Source: Nocardioides bizhenqiangii
GTDB taxonomy: Bacteria > Actinomycetota > Actinomycetes > Propionibacteriales > Nocardioidaceae
DNA: 64,000 nucleotides
Direction: 5' to 3'
Assembly: GCF_034661235.1 (NCBI RefSeq)
Contig: NZ_CP141059.1
Span: 1,240,001-1,304,000, forward strand
Numbering within the stretch: the stretch's first letter is position 1; each line of letters begins with the position of its first letter. A program made the position numbers and the translations under genes. The notes under the pieces were generated by a model that saw only the letters and a list, made by a program, of their open reading frames with translations, did not search any database and had not been told where the DNA came from. Below are positions 25,137 to 33,379 of the stretch, in pieces.

Positions 25137-25982
25137 ATGCAGAGCAACAACCCCGTGTTCCGTCGGTCGGAGGAGTTCAACCAAGCCTCCCCGTACGGCC
25201 AGACGTCGTACCCGGGATACGCGCCGTCGCCGCAGGGCCTCGGCGGCGAACCGGGCTACGCTCCGCCCACCGCCCCGCCGACCGCGGGTCGGATGACGAT
25301 CGACTCCGTCGTGCAGTCGAGCGCGATGACTCTCGGTGTCGTATTTCTGACCGCCGCGGCGACGTGGGTGCTGACTCCCGCGATCGAGGACGAGGCCGCC
25401 GCCGGCACGCTGATGGCCGCGATCCTGATCGGCTCGCTGGGCGCCTTCGCCCTTTCGATGGTGAACTCGTTCAAGCGCGTCGTGAGCCCGCCGCTGGTGC
25501 TGGCGTTCGCTGCCCTCGAGGGTGTCGCGCTGGGCGCGCTCAGCAAGTTCTACGACGCCGCGTTCCCGAGCGAGCAGTACGGCGGCATCGTCGTCCAGGC
25601 TGTGCTCGGCACGTTCGCGGCGTTCGCGGGCACGCTGGCGGCGTACAAGTTCTTCGAGATCAAGGTCGGCCAGAGGTTCCGCACCTTCGTGATCGCCGCG
25701 ATGTTCGGCATGGTGGCGCTCAGCATGATGGAGCTCGTGCTCGGCCTCTTCGGGAGCGAGCTCGGCCTCTTCGGCTTCGGCGGATTGGGCCTGATCTTCT
25801 CGATCGCCGGCCTAGTGCTCGGCGTGTTCATGCTGATCCTCGACTTCGACTTCATCGAGCAGGGCGTCCGCAACGGCATCCCCGAGAGGGAGTCGTGGCG
25901 GGCGGCGTTCGCGCTCACGGTGAGCCTGGTCTGGATCTACACCAACCTGCTGCGGATCCTGGCCATCCTCCAGTCGGACTGA
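25137..25982 (+). CDS. Bax inhibitor-1/YccA family membrane protein
   Basis: A 281-residue protein from ATG 25137. A ~60-residue cytoplasmic N-terminus rich in Pro, Gly and Tyr (YGQTSYPGYAPSPQG) precedes seven hydrophobic segments. Motifs of the bacterial BI-1 branch are seen: KRVVSPPLVLAFAALEGVALGALSKFYD, VVQAVLGTFAAFAGTLAAYK, and near the end DFDFIEQGVRNGIPERESWRAAFALTVSLVWIYTNLLRIL (quoted in part), with the acidic pair that forms the pH-sensitive calcium-leak latch in relatives. The physiological role in bacteria is not settled. The gene is monocistronic with its own promoter and a strong downstream hairpin. Confidence 0.9.
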   Translation: MQSNNPVFRRSEEFNQASPYGQTSYPGYAPSPQGLGGEPGYAPPTAPPTAGRMTIDSVVQSSAMTLGVVFLTAAATWVLTPAIEDEAAAGTLMAAILIGSLGAFALSMVNSFKRVVSPPLVLAFAALEGVALGALSKFYDAAFPSEQYGGIVVQAVLGTFAAFAGTLAAYKFFEIKVGQRFRTFVIAAMFGMVALSMMELVLGLFGSELGLFGFGGLGLIFSIAGLVLGVFMLILDFDFIEQGVRNGIPERESWRAAFALTVSLVWIYTNLLRILAILQSD

Positions 25983-26043
25983 GGTCTCGAGACGCCACCA
26001 CCGTGACGTATCCGTGGCGCGGGAGGCGAAGGCCTCCTCGACC
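25983..26043. repeat. palindromic interspersed repeat, family A, inverted copy
   Basis: GGTCTCGAGACG at the left and CCTCCTCGACC at the right are the reverse complement of the ends of the family A element at 2629. The centre differs (CCAC...GTGG stem around CACCGTGACGTATCC). It begins at the stop codon of the BI-1 gene. Confidence 0.5.
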
Positions 26044-26055
26044 ACAGAAGCAAAG

Positions 26056-26087
26056 CCGAGGGCCCCGGAGCGATCCGGGGCCTTCGG
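26056..26087. terminator. strong bidirectional terminator hairpin
   Basis: CCGAGGGCCCCGGA (26056-26069), tetraloop GCGA, then TCCGGGGCCTTCGG (26074-26087): a 14-bp stem with one G-U pair and a stable GNRA-type loop. TCATTTC follows on the plus side and CTTTGCTTC on the minus side. It ends at the stop codon of the convergent GDSL gene. Confidence 0.85.
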
Positions 26088-27119
26088 TCATTTCGGGGAC
26101 TGGTCGACGCTTCCGACGGCCTCGTGCTCGTCGGGCGCCTCCGCCGCGACCTGCGGCCGGCGGCGCCGGTGGCGCAGCTCGACCCAGAGACCACGGACAC
26201 CCGCGCGCCTCCCCGCGACCTCGGTGCCGCCGAGCTCGGTGCCCGGCTCGTTGACGGCCTGGACGGCGGCCCGGGAGATCGGCAGCACGCCCTCGCCCCG
26301 GTAGGCCTCGAGCGTGATCTCCTCGACGGGCGCCTCGTCGAGGGCGGCCAGCACGGAGGGGAGCAGCACGTTGGCGCAGGCGCGGTAGCCCGCGGCGGAC
26401 GGGTGGAACCGGTCGGGACCGAACAGGACCCCGGGAGCGGCGGCGAACTCCGGCCCGAGCACCGAGCCGAGCGACACCGTCCGTCCGCCCTCCTCGATGG
26501 TGGCGATCGTCTGGGCGGCCGCCAGCCGGCGGGACCAGGTGCGGGCGACCTGCCGCAGCGGCGGAGCGATCGGCTGGATGGTGCCGAGATCGGGACAGGT
26601 GCCCACGACGACCTTGGCACTGGCGGCGGTGAGGCGTCGTACGGCCTCGGAGAGGTACCGGACCGACTGCGACGGCAGCACCGTGTGGGTCACGTCGTTG
26701 CCGCCGATCATGATCAACACGACCTCGGGCTCGATCGGGAGGGCCCGGTCGATCTGCGCCGCCAGGTCGGACGAGCGCGCGCCGACGACGCAGACCTCCT
26801 TGAGGTAGACCCGCCGGTCCGCGTGCCGCGCCACGCCGCTGGCGATGAGAGCGCCCGGCGTCTCCTCGACGCGCTCCACGCCGTAGCCGGCGGCGCTCGA
26901 GTCGCCGAGCAGCGCGATCCGGATCGCCGGGCCGGGCCGACCGCGGCCGTACCAGCCGGTCGAGTTCGGCGGCACGTCGTTGGCCTCGCCGATCGTGCGG
27001 CGGGCGAGCTTCGCCTCGGCGACCAGCACGCCGTAGATCCCGGCGCCGAGCGCGGAAACGCCGCCGCCGCCGTAGAGGGCGGCAGCGGCCAGCTTCCGTG
27101 CCGCTGCTGCTTTCGTCAC
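26088..27119 (-). CDS. SGNH/GDSL hydrolase family protein, membrane-anchored
   Basis: A 343-residue protein from GTG 27119 (TAAGGT box on the minus strand, seven bases upstream). An N-terminal hydrophobic stretch (AALYGGGGVSALGAGIYGVLVAEA) is a signal anchor. The SGNH blocks are IALLGDSSAAGYGV (block I, nucleophile Ser), KEVCVVGARSSDLAAQ (block II Gly), VVLIMIGGNDVTH (block III Asn) and GPDRFHPSAAGYRA (block V, Asp and His). It is an esterase or lipase-like enzyme acting outside the cell or at the membrane; the substrate is unknown. The C-terminal ~45 residues are basic then acidic and probably disordered. Confidence 0.87.
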   Translation of the reverse strand: MTKAAAARKLAAAALYGGGGVSALGAGIYGVLVAEAKLARRTIGEANDVPPNSTGWYGRGRPGPAIRIALLGDSSAAGYGVERVEETPGALIASGVARHADRRVYLKEVCVVGARSSDLAAQIDRALPIEPEVVLIMIGGNDVTHTVLPSQSVRYLSEAVRRLTAASAKVVVGTCPDLGTIQPIAPPLRQVARTWSRRLAAAQTIATIEEGGRTVSLGSVLGPEFAAAPGVLFGPDRFHPSAAGYRACANVLLPSVLAALDEAPVEEITLEAYRGEGVLPISRAAVQAVNEPGTELGGTEVAGRRAGVRGLWVELRHRRRRPQVAAEAPDEHEAVGSVDQSPK

Positions 27120-27157
27120 GCGCCCCACCTTACGGAGCGGGTCCCCCTGGCGGAGGC

Positions 27158-28456
27158 TCAGGTCAGCCGATCGAGGACGCGCGCGGCCCGCTGCCGCTGC
27201 GCCGGTGAGATCCCAGGGTCGAGCCGCAAGGCGTAGGCGAGGTGCCGTCGAGCGGGGCCGGCGAGCCCGAGCGACGCCTCGATCAGTCCACGATGGATCC
27301 AGAAGCCGGCGTCCGGGGTACCGAGGCGGGTGGCGATCCTGGCGAACCGCAACCCAGCGCGGCTCTGCCCCGTCCGGTGCAGGGTCCAGCCGAGCGCGTC
27401 GGCGGCGGGGATGCCCTTGCGGCTGTCCCACTCGGCCCGCGCTGCGGCCAGGCCGACCTCGGGATCGGCGTGGTCGGCCATGAACAGCGCGACGTCGAGC
27501 TCGCGGCCGAGGGAGACGCTGTCCAGCTCGGTGGCGTACTCCTCGAGCGGGTCGAGCTGCTGGTGGGCGAGCCGGTGACGGCCGGTCGCGGCGTAGATCT
27601 CCCCGAGCTCGACGTGGTGCTCAGGATGGTCCGCCCTGGCGACCACCCGATCCCAGAGCCGAGCGGCCCGGCCGAGCCGGCCGGTCGCCGTCGCCAACCG
27701 GGCCCGGGAGATGAGTGCGGGGAGATAGCCGGGGTCGATGCGACGCACGACCCCGAGCAGCCGCCCGGCCTCGGTCGTGCGCCCGCGGCGGCGCTCGAGG
27801 TCGGCGAGGAGAGTCAGCACGTGCGCCCGGTCGCCGCCAGTGGCGGACGTCGCGCTCCGGCGCAGGATGGCCGTGGCTCGCGGCAGGTCGCCGCGCAGCT
27901 CGTAGGCGTAGGCGAACCGCACAGCCACCGGGACTCCGGGCTGGCGCCGGTCTGCGGTGCGGAGGGCGGCGAGCTGGTCGGCGTAGCGCCCCAGCTCGGT
28001 GAGGGCATCCACGCGGAGGACGAGCGCCGTGGGGTGGAAGGGGTCGATCTCCAGAGCTGCGTCGGCGGACGCCAGTGCGTCCCGGAACTCGTGCTTCACC
28101 CCGTGCAGAGCGCTGGTGGCCGTGAGCGCTGCGACGTTGTCGTCCGGCTGGATCTCGAGGGATCGGTCGACCGCCTCCTCGGCCTCGTCGTAGAGAGCGA
28201 CGTCGCCGTTCACCCGCACCTGCTCGACGTAGGCCAGGGCCAGGGTTGCCCAGGTCAGGTGGTCGTCGGGGACCCGGCGCAGGGTCTCCTCGAGGCGATC
28301 GATGACGGCGGTCAGGTTGCGACCGTCTCCTGGTGTGATGCGGAGGTCGGCCGCGATCGGTTCCGCGGACGGGGGATCGGACCGGCTGGAGAGACCGATC
28401 CCGCCGGAGACGGCGAGGGCGACGGAGACGGCGAGGACGAGGGCGTACTTCCGCAT
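27158..28456 (-). CDS. exported tetratricopeptide repeat protein
   Basis: A 432-residue protein from ATG 28456 (AGGAACC upstream). The N-terminus KYALVLAVSVALAVSGGIGL is a signal peptide or anchor. TPR-like units follow throughout, for example HLTWATLALAYVEQVRV, EEAVDRSLEIQPDDNVAALT, ALASADAALEIDPFHPTALV and ARRHLAYALRLDPGISPAQR. The protein probably forms an alpha-solenoid on the outer face of the membrane. It lies downstream of the DUF4331 gene on the same strand, with a hairpin between; such TPR-DUF4331 pairs are seen in other bacteria (recalled). The partner and role are unknown. Confidence 0.75.
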   Translation of the reverse strand: MRKYALVLAVSVALAVSGGIGLSSRSDPPSAEPIAADLRITPGDGRNLTAVIDRLEETLRRVPDDHLTWATLALAYVEQVRVNGDVALYDEAEEAVDRSLEIQPDDNVAALTATSALHGVKHEFRDALASADAALEIDPFHPTALVLRVDALTELGRYADQLAALRTADRRQPGVPVAVRFAYAYELRGDLPRATAILRRSATSATGGDRAHVLTLLADLERRRGRTTEAGRLLGVVRRIDPGYLPALISRARLATATGRLGRAARLWDRVVARADHPEHHVELGEIYAATGRHRLAHQQLDPLEEYATELDSVSLGRELDVALFMADHADPEVGLAAARAEWDSRKGIPAADALGWTLHRTGQSRAGLRFARIATRLGTPDAGFWIHRGLIEASLGLAGPARRHLAYALRLDPGISPAQRQRAARVLDRLT

Positions 28457-28477
28457 GGGGGTTCCTGGGGGTTGGGG

Positions 28478-28516
28478 GCCGCCCGGCCGTGCGTGGATCA
28501 CGCGCGGCCGGACGGC
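28478..28516. terminator. 18-bp stem hairpin between DUF4331 and TPR genes
   Basis: Left arm 28478-28495 (GCCGCCCGGCCGTGCGTG) and right arm 28499-28516 (CACGCGCGGCCGGACGGC) pair over 18 positions with one G-U and one mismatch, loop GAT. It lies just after the DUF4331 stop codon on the minus strand. It may attenuate transcription into the TPR gene rather than end it fully. Confidence 0.65.
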
Positions 28517-28523
28517 GATCGGA

Positions 28524-30035
28524 TCAGGCAGTGGCCGGCTGCAGCCGAGGCTGCCGCCGGTGCGCCCGCACCAGCAGCACGGCACCCGCGAGGAGGCCGC
28601 CACCCCCGGCACCGGTGAGGATCAGCGGCAGGACGCCGTTGTTGAAGAACTCCTCGACACCGTCCTGCTGGTCCTTCGGCGCCGGCGCCGTCGCCGGGTG
28701 GGGCGACGCGTCGCTGCCGCTGGCCGGCAGGGCCAGGTAGGGGAACGTGTCCCTGAACTCCACGTCGTTGGCGTCCACGCCGTCAGCCAGGTCGTTCGGC
28801 TGACCCACCAGCTCACCCTCGACGACCTGCAGCGCGATGTCGATGACGTCGTCCGCCAGGCGCCGACCGTTCGGGAAGCCCTGGTTGTCCCCGCCGATGA
28901 CACCGAGCGAGTCGGGGTCGTCCGAGACCGGCGTCGTCATGTTGAGTCGCAGCTGCTCACTCGGAGTGACGCCGGCGGGCTTGTTGAGCCCGTCCACGCC
29001 GGTGAGGAACACCGAGACGAGGTCGTTGCGCGGCTCCGCGGGCGCGGGCACGCCGTACACCGCCTCGATCAGCTTGGGCAGCTCGGGCTCGGTGACGTAG
29101 TCCAGGAACTGGCCGTCGTTGCGCGGGGCAGACGCGTTGAACCTGTTCTTGTCCTTGAGCGGGATGACCACCTCGTTGACCAGCGGCATACCGAGTCGCG
29201 AGACCTGACGGTAGCTGCCGTCGACACCGCGGCGGTCCGTAGTGGACCAGATGCCGACGATGGGGTTCGCCGCCGTCCTCCCCTGGAGGGCGAGCTCCGA
29301 GCGAGGCACCTGGAGAGCGACCGAGTTCACGTTGAACCCGGCGAGCGTGTCGTCGCCGGACTCGGAGAAGTCGCCCCCGTAGAGCAGGTCGAAGACTCGG
29401 AGGTCGAGGAAGAACGGGTCCTCCGCCTGGCCCGCGAACGTGCGGTAGCTGCCGTCCGGCCCGGCCTTGGTCACCCCGGCCGACCGCAGGGCGCCGTAGT
29501 TCGGCATCGAGGCTTCCCCGACGTCCGAGGGGACGACCCGGCGCTGCTTGACCAGCACCGTCGTCCGACCGTCGGCCACCTTCTCGAGGCGGTAGGTCTG
29601 GTAGTAGTTGAGGTTCACGTCCCGGAGCGACGTCACCGGGCCGGTGGCGTAGAGGAACGTGTCCTCGCTGACGTAGTGGTCCTCGAACGTCCAGCGGAAG
29701 GTCACGTCCGGCCTGGCGTCGCCGTCGTTGTCGATCTTGATGTTGTAGCGGGCGTCGGTCGCGAAGGAGTAGAAGTTCGGGCCTCCGGCCGGCTCCTCGA
29801 ACGGGATCCAGTTGGCGATGAGCGTGACGGTGTTCCGGCGGTCGGGGCTGCGGAACGCGTAGAGGTCGGTCGTGTCGTACTGGGGGAGTCCGGCGATGAG
29901 TGGGGCCTCCCGGTGGCTCGAGCTGTTGGCAGGGGTGGGCCCCAGGCCGGCCATGCCGGTGACCAGGAGCGCTCCCCCGACCCCGGTCAACGCCAGCGCG
30001 GCCTTCGATCGGCCGGCAACGGTGCGGAATTTCAT
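28524..30035 (-). CDS. DUF4331 family exported protein
   Basis: A 503-residue protein from ATG 30035 (ribosome-binding site GAAGGGA). A signal peptide (AALALTGVGGALLVTGMAGL) is followed by the family opening SSSHREAPLIAGLPQYDTTDLYAFRSPD. Further markers are PFEEPAGGPNFYSF, DVTFRWTFEDHY, PFFLDLRVFDLL and a late DVIDIALQVVEG. The C-terminus has a membrane segment and basic tail (LILTGAGGGGLLAGAVLLVRAHRR), so it is anchored with the bulk outside. The His-Arg-Glu-Ala motif is conserved in DUF4331 but its function is unknown; some members sit beside ECF sigma factors. It is read before the TPR gene. Confidence 0.82.
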   Translation of the reverse strand: MKFRTVAGRSKAALALTGVGGALLVTGMAGLGPTPANSSSHREAPLIAGLPQYDTTDLYAFRSPDRRNTVTLIANWIPFEEPAGGPNFYSFATDARYNIKIDNDGDARPDVTFRWTFEDHYVSEDTFLYATGPVTSLRDVNLNYYQTYRLEKVADGRTTVLVKQRRVVPSDVGEASMPNYGALRSAGVTKAGPDGSYRTFAGQAEDPFFLDLRVFDLLYGGDFSESGDDTLAGFNVNSVALQVPRSELALQGRTAANPIVGIWSTTDRRGVDGSYRQVSRLGMPLVNEVVIPLKDKNRFNASAPRNDGQFLDYVTEPELPKLIEAVYGVPAPAEPRNDLVSVFLTGVDGLNKPAGVTPSEQLRLNMTTPVSDDPDSLGVIGGDNQGFPNGRRLADDVIDIALQVVEGELVGQPNDLADGVDANDVEFRDTFPYLALPASGSDASPHPATAPAPKDQQDGVEEFFNNGVLPLILTGAGGGGLLAGAVLLVRAHRRQPRLQPATA

Positions 30036-30145
30036 TGGTTCAGTCCCTTCCCTCGGTGCCGGTCCGTGTGACCCACACCACAAGGCGTGGTTCGGTGCGA
30101 CAGCGCCGCCGGATTGGTCGGGAAGCGCCCCGATGTCGGGTCGTC

Positions 30146-30151
30146 TAAGTT
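30146..30151 (+). promoter_or_regulatory. -10 box of the cystathionine beta-synthase gene
   Basis: TAAGTT ends six bases before ATG 30158, implying a leaderless transcript. The 122-bp divergent region also holds an inverted repeat, ACCAC-AAGGC-GTGGT (30077-30091), which could be an operator for either gene. Confidence 0.5.
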
Positions 30152-30157
30152 GAGGTC

Positions 30158-31567
30158 ATGGAGTACGCCGAGTCCCTCTTGGACCTCATCGGGAATACCC
30201 CGCTCGTCCGGCTGAACCGTTGCCTGGACGGCGTCGGCGGCGGGGACGGCAGTGACAGCAAGGGGCCGCTGGTGCTGGCCAAGGTGGAGTACCTCAACCC
30301 CGGCGGCTCGGTGAAGGACCGGATCGCCAGCCGCATGATCGAGGCCGCCGAGGAGTCCGGCGAGCTCCAGCCGGGCGGCACCATTGTGGAGCCGACGTCC
30401 GGCAACACCGGTGTCGGACTGGCGATGGTGGCCCAGCAGAAGGGCTACCACTGCATCTTCGTCTGCCCCGACAAGGTCAGCGAGGACAAGCGCAACGTGC
30501 TCAAGGCGTACGGCGCGGAGGTGGTCGTCTGCCCGACCGCGGTGCCGCCGGAGCACCCCGACTCCTACTACAACGTGTCCGATCGGCTGTCCTCGCAGCC
30601 GGGGGCGTGGAAGCCCGACCAGTACTCCAACCCGCACAACCCGCGCTCGCACTACGAGGAGACCGGTCCCGAGATCTGGCGGCAGACCGAGGGCAGGATC
30701 ACGCACTTCGTCACCGGGATGGGCACCGGCGGCACGATCAGCGGCGTCGGCCGCTACCTCAAGGAGCAGAACCCCGCGATCCAGGTGGTCGGCGCCGACC
30801 CCTCCGGCTCGGTCTACTCCGGCGGCAGCGGCCGCCCCTATCTGGTCGAGGGCGTCGGCGAGGACTTCTGGCCCGAGACCTACGACCGCACCGTCGCCGA
30901 CCGGGTGATCGAGGTGTCCGACGCCGACTCGTTCGCGTTCACCCGGCGGCTGGCGCGGGAGGAGGCGATGCTCGTCGGCGGCTCGTCCGGCATGGCGGCG
31001 TTCGCGGCCGCCCAGCTCGCCCGCGAGATCTCCGGGACGCCCGAGGGCGACGACGCGGTGATCGTCGTACTGCTGCCGGACTCGGGTCGCGGCTACCTGA
31101 CCAAGGTCTTCAACGACGACTGGCTCGCGCAGTACGGCTTCCCCAACGGGCAGCCGCACACCGCCCGCACCGTCGGCGAGGTGCTGCGCGGCAAGACCGG
31201 TACGTTGCCCGACCTCGTGCACACCCACCCCAACGAGACCATCGCCGAGGCGGTCGCGATCCTGCAGGAGTACGGCGTCTCGCAGATGCCCGTCGTCCGC
31301 GCCGAGCCGCCGATCGTGGCGGCCGAGGTGGCCGGATCGGTCTCCGACCGCGCTCTGCTCGACGCGCTCTACGCCGGTCGCGCCCGACTCACCGACCCGG
31401 TGGAGAAGCACATGTCGCCACCGCTGCCGACCGTCGGCTCGACCGAGGACGCCTCCGACGCGGCGGCGATGCTCGAGTCCGCCGATGCCGTGCTCGTGCA
31501 GGAGGACGGCAAGCCGGTCGGGGTGCTGACCCGGCAGGACCTGCTGACCTTCCTCGCCCTCGGGTGA
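30158..31567 (+). CDS. cbs: cystathionine beta-synthase
   Basis: A 469-residue PLP enzyme from ATG 30158. DLIGNTPLVRLN and NPGGSVKDR (Lys53, the PLP Schiff-base lysine) open the fold-type II domain. TSGNTG (about 80-85) binds the cofactor phosphate region; the glycine loop is TGMGTGGTISG. The C-terminal ~120 residues hold two CBS domains, with VAILQEYGVSQMPVVR and EDGKPVGVLTRQDLLTFL. This layout is typical of actinobacterial Cbs rather than plain CysK. It condenses serine with homocysteine in reverse transsulfuration; adenosyl ligands may act through the CBS pair. The next gene starts within four to nine bases. Confidence 0.92.
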   Translation: MEYAESLLDLIGNTPLVRLNRCLDGVGGGDGSDSKGPLVLAKVEYLNPGGSVKDRIASRMIEAAEESGELQPGGTIVEPTSGNTGVGLAMVAQQKGYHCIFVCPDKVSEDKRNVLKAYGAEVVVCPTAVPPEHPDSYYNVSDRLSSQPGAWKPDQYSNPHNPRSHYEETGPEIWRQTEGRITHFVTGMGTGGTISGVGRYLKEQNPAIQVVGADPSGSVYSGGSGRPYLVEGVGEDFWPETYDRTVADRVIEVSDADSFAFTRRLAREEAMLVGGSSGMAAFAAAQLAREISGTPEGDDAVIVVLLPDSGRGYLTKVFNDDWLAQYGFPNGQPHTARTVGEVLRGKTGTLPDLVHTHPNETIAEAVAILQEYGVSQMPVVRAEPPIVAAEVAGSVSDRALLDALYAGRARLTDPVEKHMSPPLPTVGSTEDASDAAAMLESADAVLVQEDGKPVGVLTRQDLLTFLALG

Positions 31568-31575
31568 GCCCCGGG

Positions 31576-32076
31576 ATGAGCACCACCGTGGAGCTGCCGG
31601 CCGGGATCCGGGTCGCGACGGTCGACGACGCCGCCGACATCCTGCGGCTGGTCCGCGAGCTCGCGATCTACGAGCGCGAGCCCGACGCGGTGACGAACAC
31701 CCAGGACCTGGTCGAGCGCTGGCTCTTCGGCGACGACGCGGTGGCCTCCGCCCTGGTCGCGGAGCTCGATGGCAGGGTCGTCGGGGTGGCGGTCTGGTAC
31801 CGCAGCTACTCCACCTGGACCGGCGTGCCGGGCCTCTACCTCGAGGACCTGTTCGTCGAGCCCGAGCACCGCGGCCACGGCTTCGGCAAGGCGTTCCTGG
31901 TCGCGCTCGCGCGGATCGCGCTCGACCGCGGGTACCAGCGGTTCGAGTGGGTGGTCCTCGACTGGAACACCCCCGCGATCGAGTTCTACGACGCCCTCGG
32001 CGGTCGGCCGATGGAGCAGTGGAAGACCTACCGGGTCGAGGGCGACCGGCTCGCCGCGCTGGGGGCGGTCAGGTAG
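31576..32076 (+). CDS. GNAT family N-acetyltransferase (diamine acetyltransferase-like)
   Basis: A 166-residue protein from ATG 31576; GTG 31564, in a GTGA overlap with cbs, is an equally possible start. The acetyl-CoA loop is LFVEPEHRGHGFGKAFLVALA (R/QxxGxG/A as RGHGFG). VATVDDAADILRLVRELAIYERE at the N-terminus and FEWVVLDWNTPAIEFYDALGG near the end match the spermidine/spermine-type GNAT subgroup. The substrate is unproven. It forms an operon with cbs. Its 3' end overlaps the convergent GNAT gene by 49 bp. Confidence 0.85.
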   Translation: MSTTVELPAGIRVATVDDAADILRLVRELAIYEREPDAVTNTQDLVERWLFGDDAVASALVAELDGRVVGVAVWYRSYSTWTGVPGLYLEDLFVEPEHRGHGFGKAFLVALARIALDRGYQRFEWVVLDWNTPAIEFYDALGGRPMEQWKTYRVEGDRLAALGAVR

Positions 32077-32975
32077 CGACAGGTGTGGTGCCGCGCCAGG
32101 CCGAGGCCGTCGTACCACGCGAGCGCGGGCGCGTTGTCGGTCTCGACGTGCAGCCAGACCGTAGTCGCGCCCTGCTCGGCGCCCCACTCGAGGAGCTCGG
32201 CGAGGACGGCGGTCGCCAGCCCCTGACGGCGGTGAGCCGGGTCGACCTCGATCGCGTGCACGCCGATCCAGTCGCCGTCGACCGCGGCCTCGCCGCGCGC
32301 CCGACCGGCGATCGTCGCGACCGCACGCGGCCCGTCAGCCACGAGCGAGGTCGGCTCGAAGGCGGCACGGAGGAGGCGCCGTACCTGGGTCAGCGACGCC
32401 AGCCGGTGCTCGGCGTCGCCGGTGGGATCGACCTCCCAGCCGGCTGCGACGAACGCGTCCTCCTCGGGCGAGCCCGCCTCGACCTGGACGTACGGCGGCC
32501 GCCCGCGGTCGTCGTAGAACTGCCGGACGGCGGCGGCCGCGGCCTCGAACGGCAGGCCCGGGTCGCCCATCGCCAGGCACGAGTTGCCGCGACGTCGGAG
32601 CCGACCGACGGGCGCGGTGTCGGTCCGCAGCACCCACTCGCCGAGCGGGACCGTCTCGACCGTCGCCCAGAGCGATGCCGTGTGCAGCTCCGCCTCGCGT
32701 GCGGACACCCGCATCCGGACCGACGGCCGCGGCGGCACCGGCTTGCCGGAGACGATGTCGCCGATCGCGATCTCGACCGGTTCGCCGTCCTCCGGCCGCA
32801 CGACGCACCGGCCGTCACCCCACGCGATGCAGACGCCCAGCAGGTCGGTCATCGCCGGTCCACCGGACGGGCCGGTCTCGCCGCGGAGCAGCCGGCGGAC
32901 CACGATCCGTAGGCCGACGACGTGCGGACCGAGCAGATGCTGTCCCGGATCCCGAGGGTCGTGCGCGGACGTCAC
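32028..32975 (-). CDS. GNAT family N-acetyltransferase with N-terminal extension
   Basis: A 315-residue protein from GTG 32975, supported by a TAGTAT box seven bases upstream on the minus strand. The C-terminal GNAT domain has the CoA loop IEVDPAHRRQGLATAVLAELL (RRQGLA) and TVWLHVETDNAPALAWYDGLG. The N-terminal ~90 residues contain an SH3-like segment, VVRPEDGEPVEIAIGDIVSGKPVPPRP, seen in a group of actinobacterial GNATs of M. tuberculosis Rv-type with unknown substrate. Convergent with, and overlapping by 49 bp, the preceding GNAT gene. Confidence 0.82.
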   Translation of the reverse strand: MTSAHDPRDPGQHLLGPHVVGLRIVVRRLLRGETGPSGGPAMTDLLGVCIAWGDGRCVVRPEDGEPVEIAIGDIVSGKPVPPRPSVRMRVSAREAELHTASLWATVETVPLGEWVLRTDTAPVGRLRRRGNSCLAMGDPGLPFEAAAAAVRQFYDDRGRPPYVQVEAGSPEEDAFVAAGWEVDPTGDAEHRLASLTQVRRLLRAAFEPTSLVADGPRAVATIAGRARGEAAVDGDWIGVHAIEVDPAHRRQGLATAVLAELLEWGAEQGATTVWLHVETDNAPALAWYDGLGLARHHTCRYLTAPSAASRSPSTR

Positions 32976-33000
32976 CCCCGGGATACTAGGCTGAGCGTGG

Positions 33001-33019
33001 ACACGAACATGTTTCGTGT
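33001..33019. promoter_or_regulatory. inverted repeat upstream of the ferredoxin gene
   Basis: ACACGAA-CATGT-TTCGTGT: perfect 7-bp arms around a 5-bp centre, 33 bp before the fdxA start and 26 bp upstream of the divergent GNAT start. It is a plausible regulator site. It resembles but does not match the actinobacterial LexA box. Confidence 0.45.
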
Positions 33020-33052
33020 TTCGCATTCTTTCCGCAGTCATCAGGAGGACCG

Positions 33053-33379
33053 GTGACCTACGTCATCTCCCAGCCGTGCGTGGACCTCAAGGACCGCGCG
33101 TGCGTCGACGAGTGCCCCGTCGACTGCATCTACGAGGGCAAGCGGATGCTCTACATCCACCCCGACGAGTGCGTCGACTGCGGTGCGTGCGAGCCGGTCT
33201 GCCCGGTGGAGGCGATCTTCTACGAGGACGACACCCCCGAGGAGTGGAAGGACTACTACGACGCCAACGTCCAGTTCTTCGACGACCTCGGCTCGCCCGG
33301 TGGCGCGGCCAAGATGGGCGTGATCGACAAGGACCACCCGTTCATCGCCGCGCTCCCTCCCCAGTCCACTGACCACTGA
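33053..33379 (+). CDS. fdxA: 7Fe ferredoxin
   Basis: A 108-residue protein from GTG 33053 with ribosome-binding site AGGAGG (33043-33048). The N-terminal cysteines C9, C17 and C21 (CVDLKDRACVDECPVDC) bind the 3Fe-4S cluster together with a late Cys, and ECVDCGACEPVCP carries CxxCxxC for the 4Fe-4S cluster. This is the FdxA/FdxC-type low-potential electron carrier of actinobacteria. As in M. tuberculosis (fdxC-dapC), it sits beside the succinyldiaminopimelate aminotransferase gene, which it overlaps by 11 bases. Confidence 0.93.
   Translation: MTYVISQPCVDLKDRACVDECPVDCIYEGKRMLYIHPDECVDCGACEPVCPVEAIFYEDDTPEEWKDYYDANVQFFDDLGSPGGAAKMGVIDKDHPFIAALPPQSTDH

Noticed and set aside
30077..30091. Operator ACCAC-AAGGC-GTGGT between DUF4331 and cbs
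   Set aside because: Five-base arms are expected by chance in this GC-rich DNA; noted only as part of the cbs promoter entry.
33001..33019. Possible LexA (SOS) box upstream of fdxA
   Set aside because: The known actinobacterial box is CGAAC-N4-GTTCG; here the core is CGAACATGTTTCG, one base short and with a changed half-site. The longer ACACGAA/TTCGTGT symmetry fits another regulator better.
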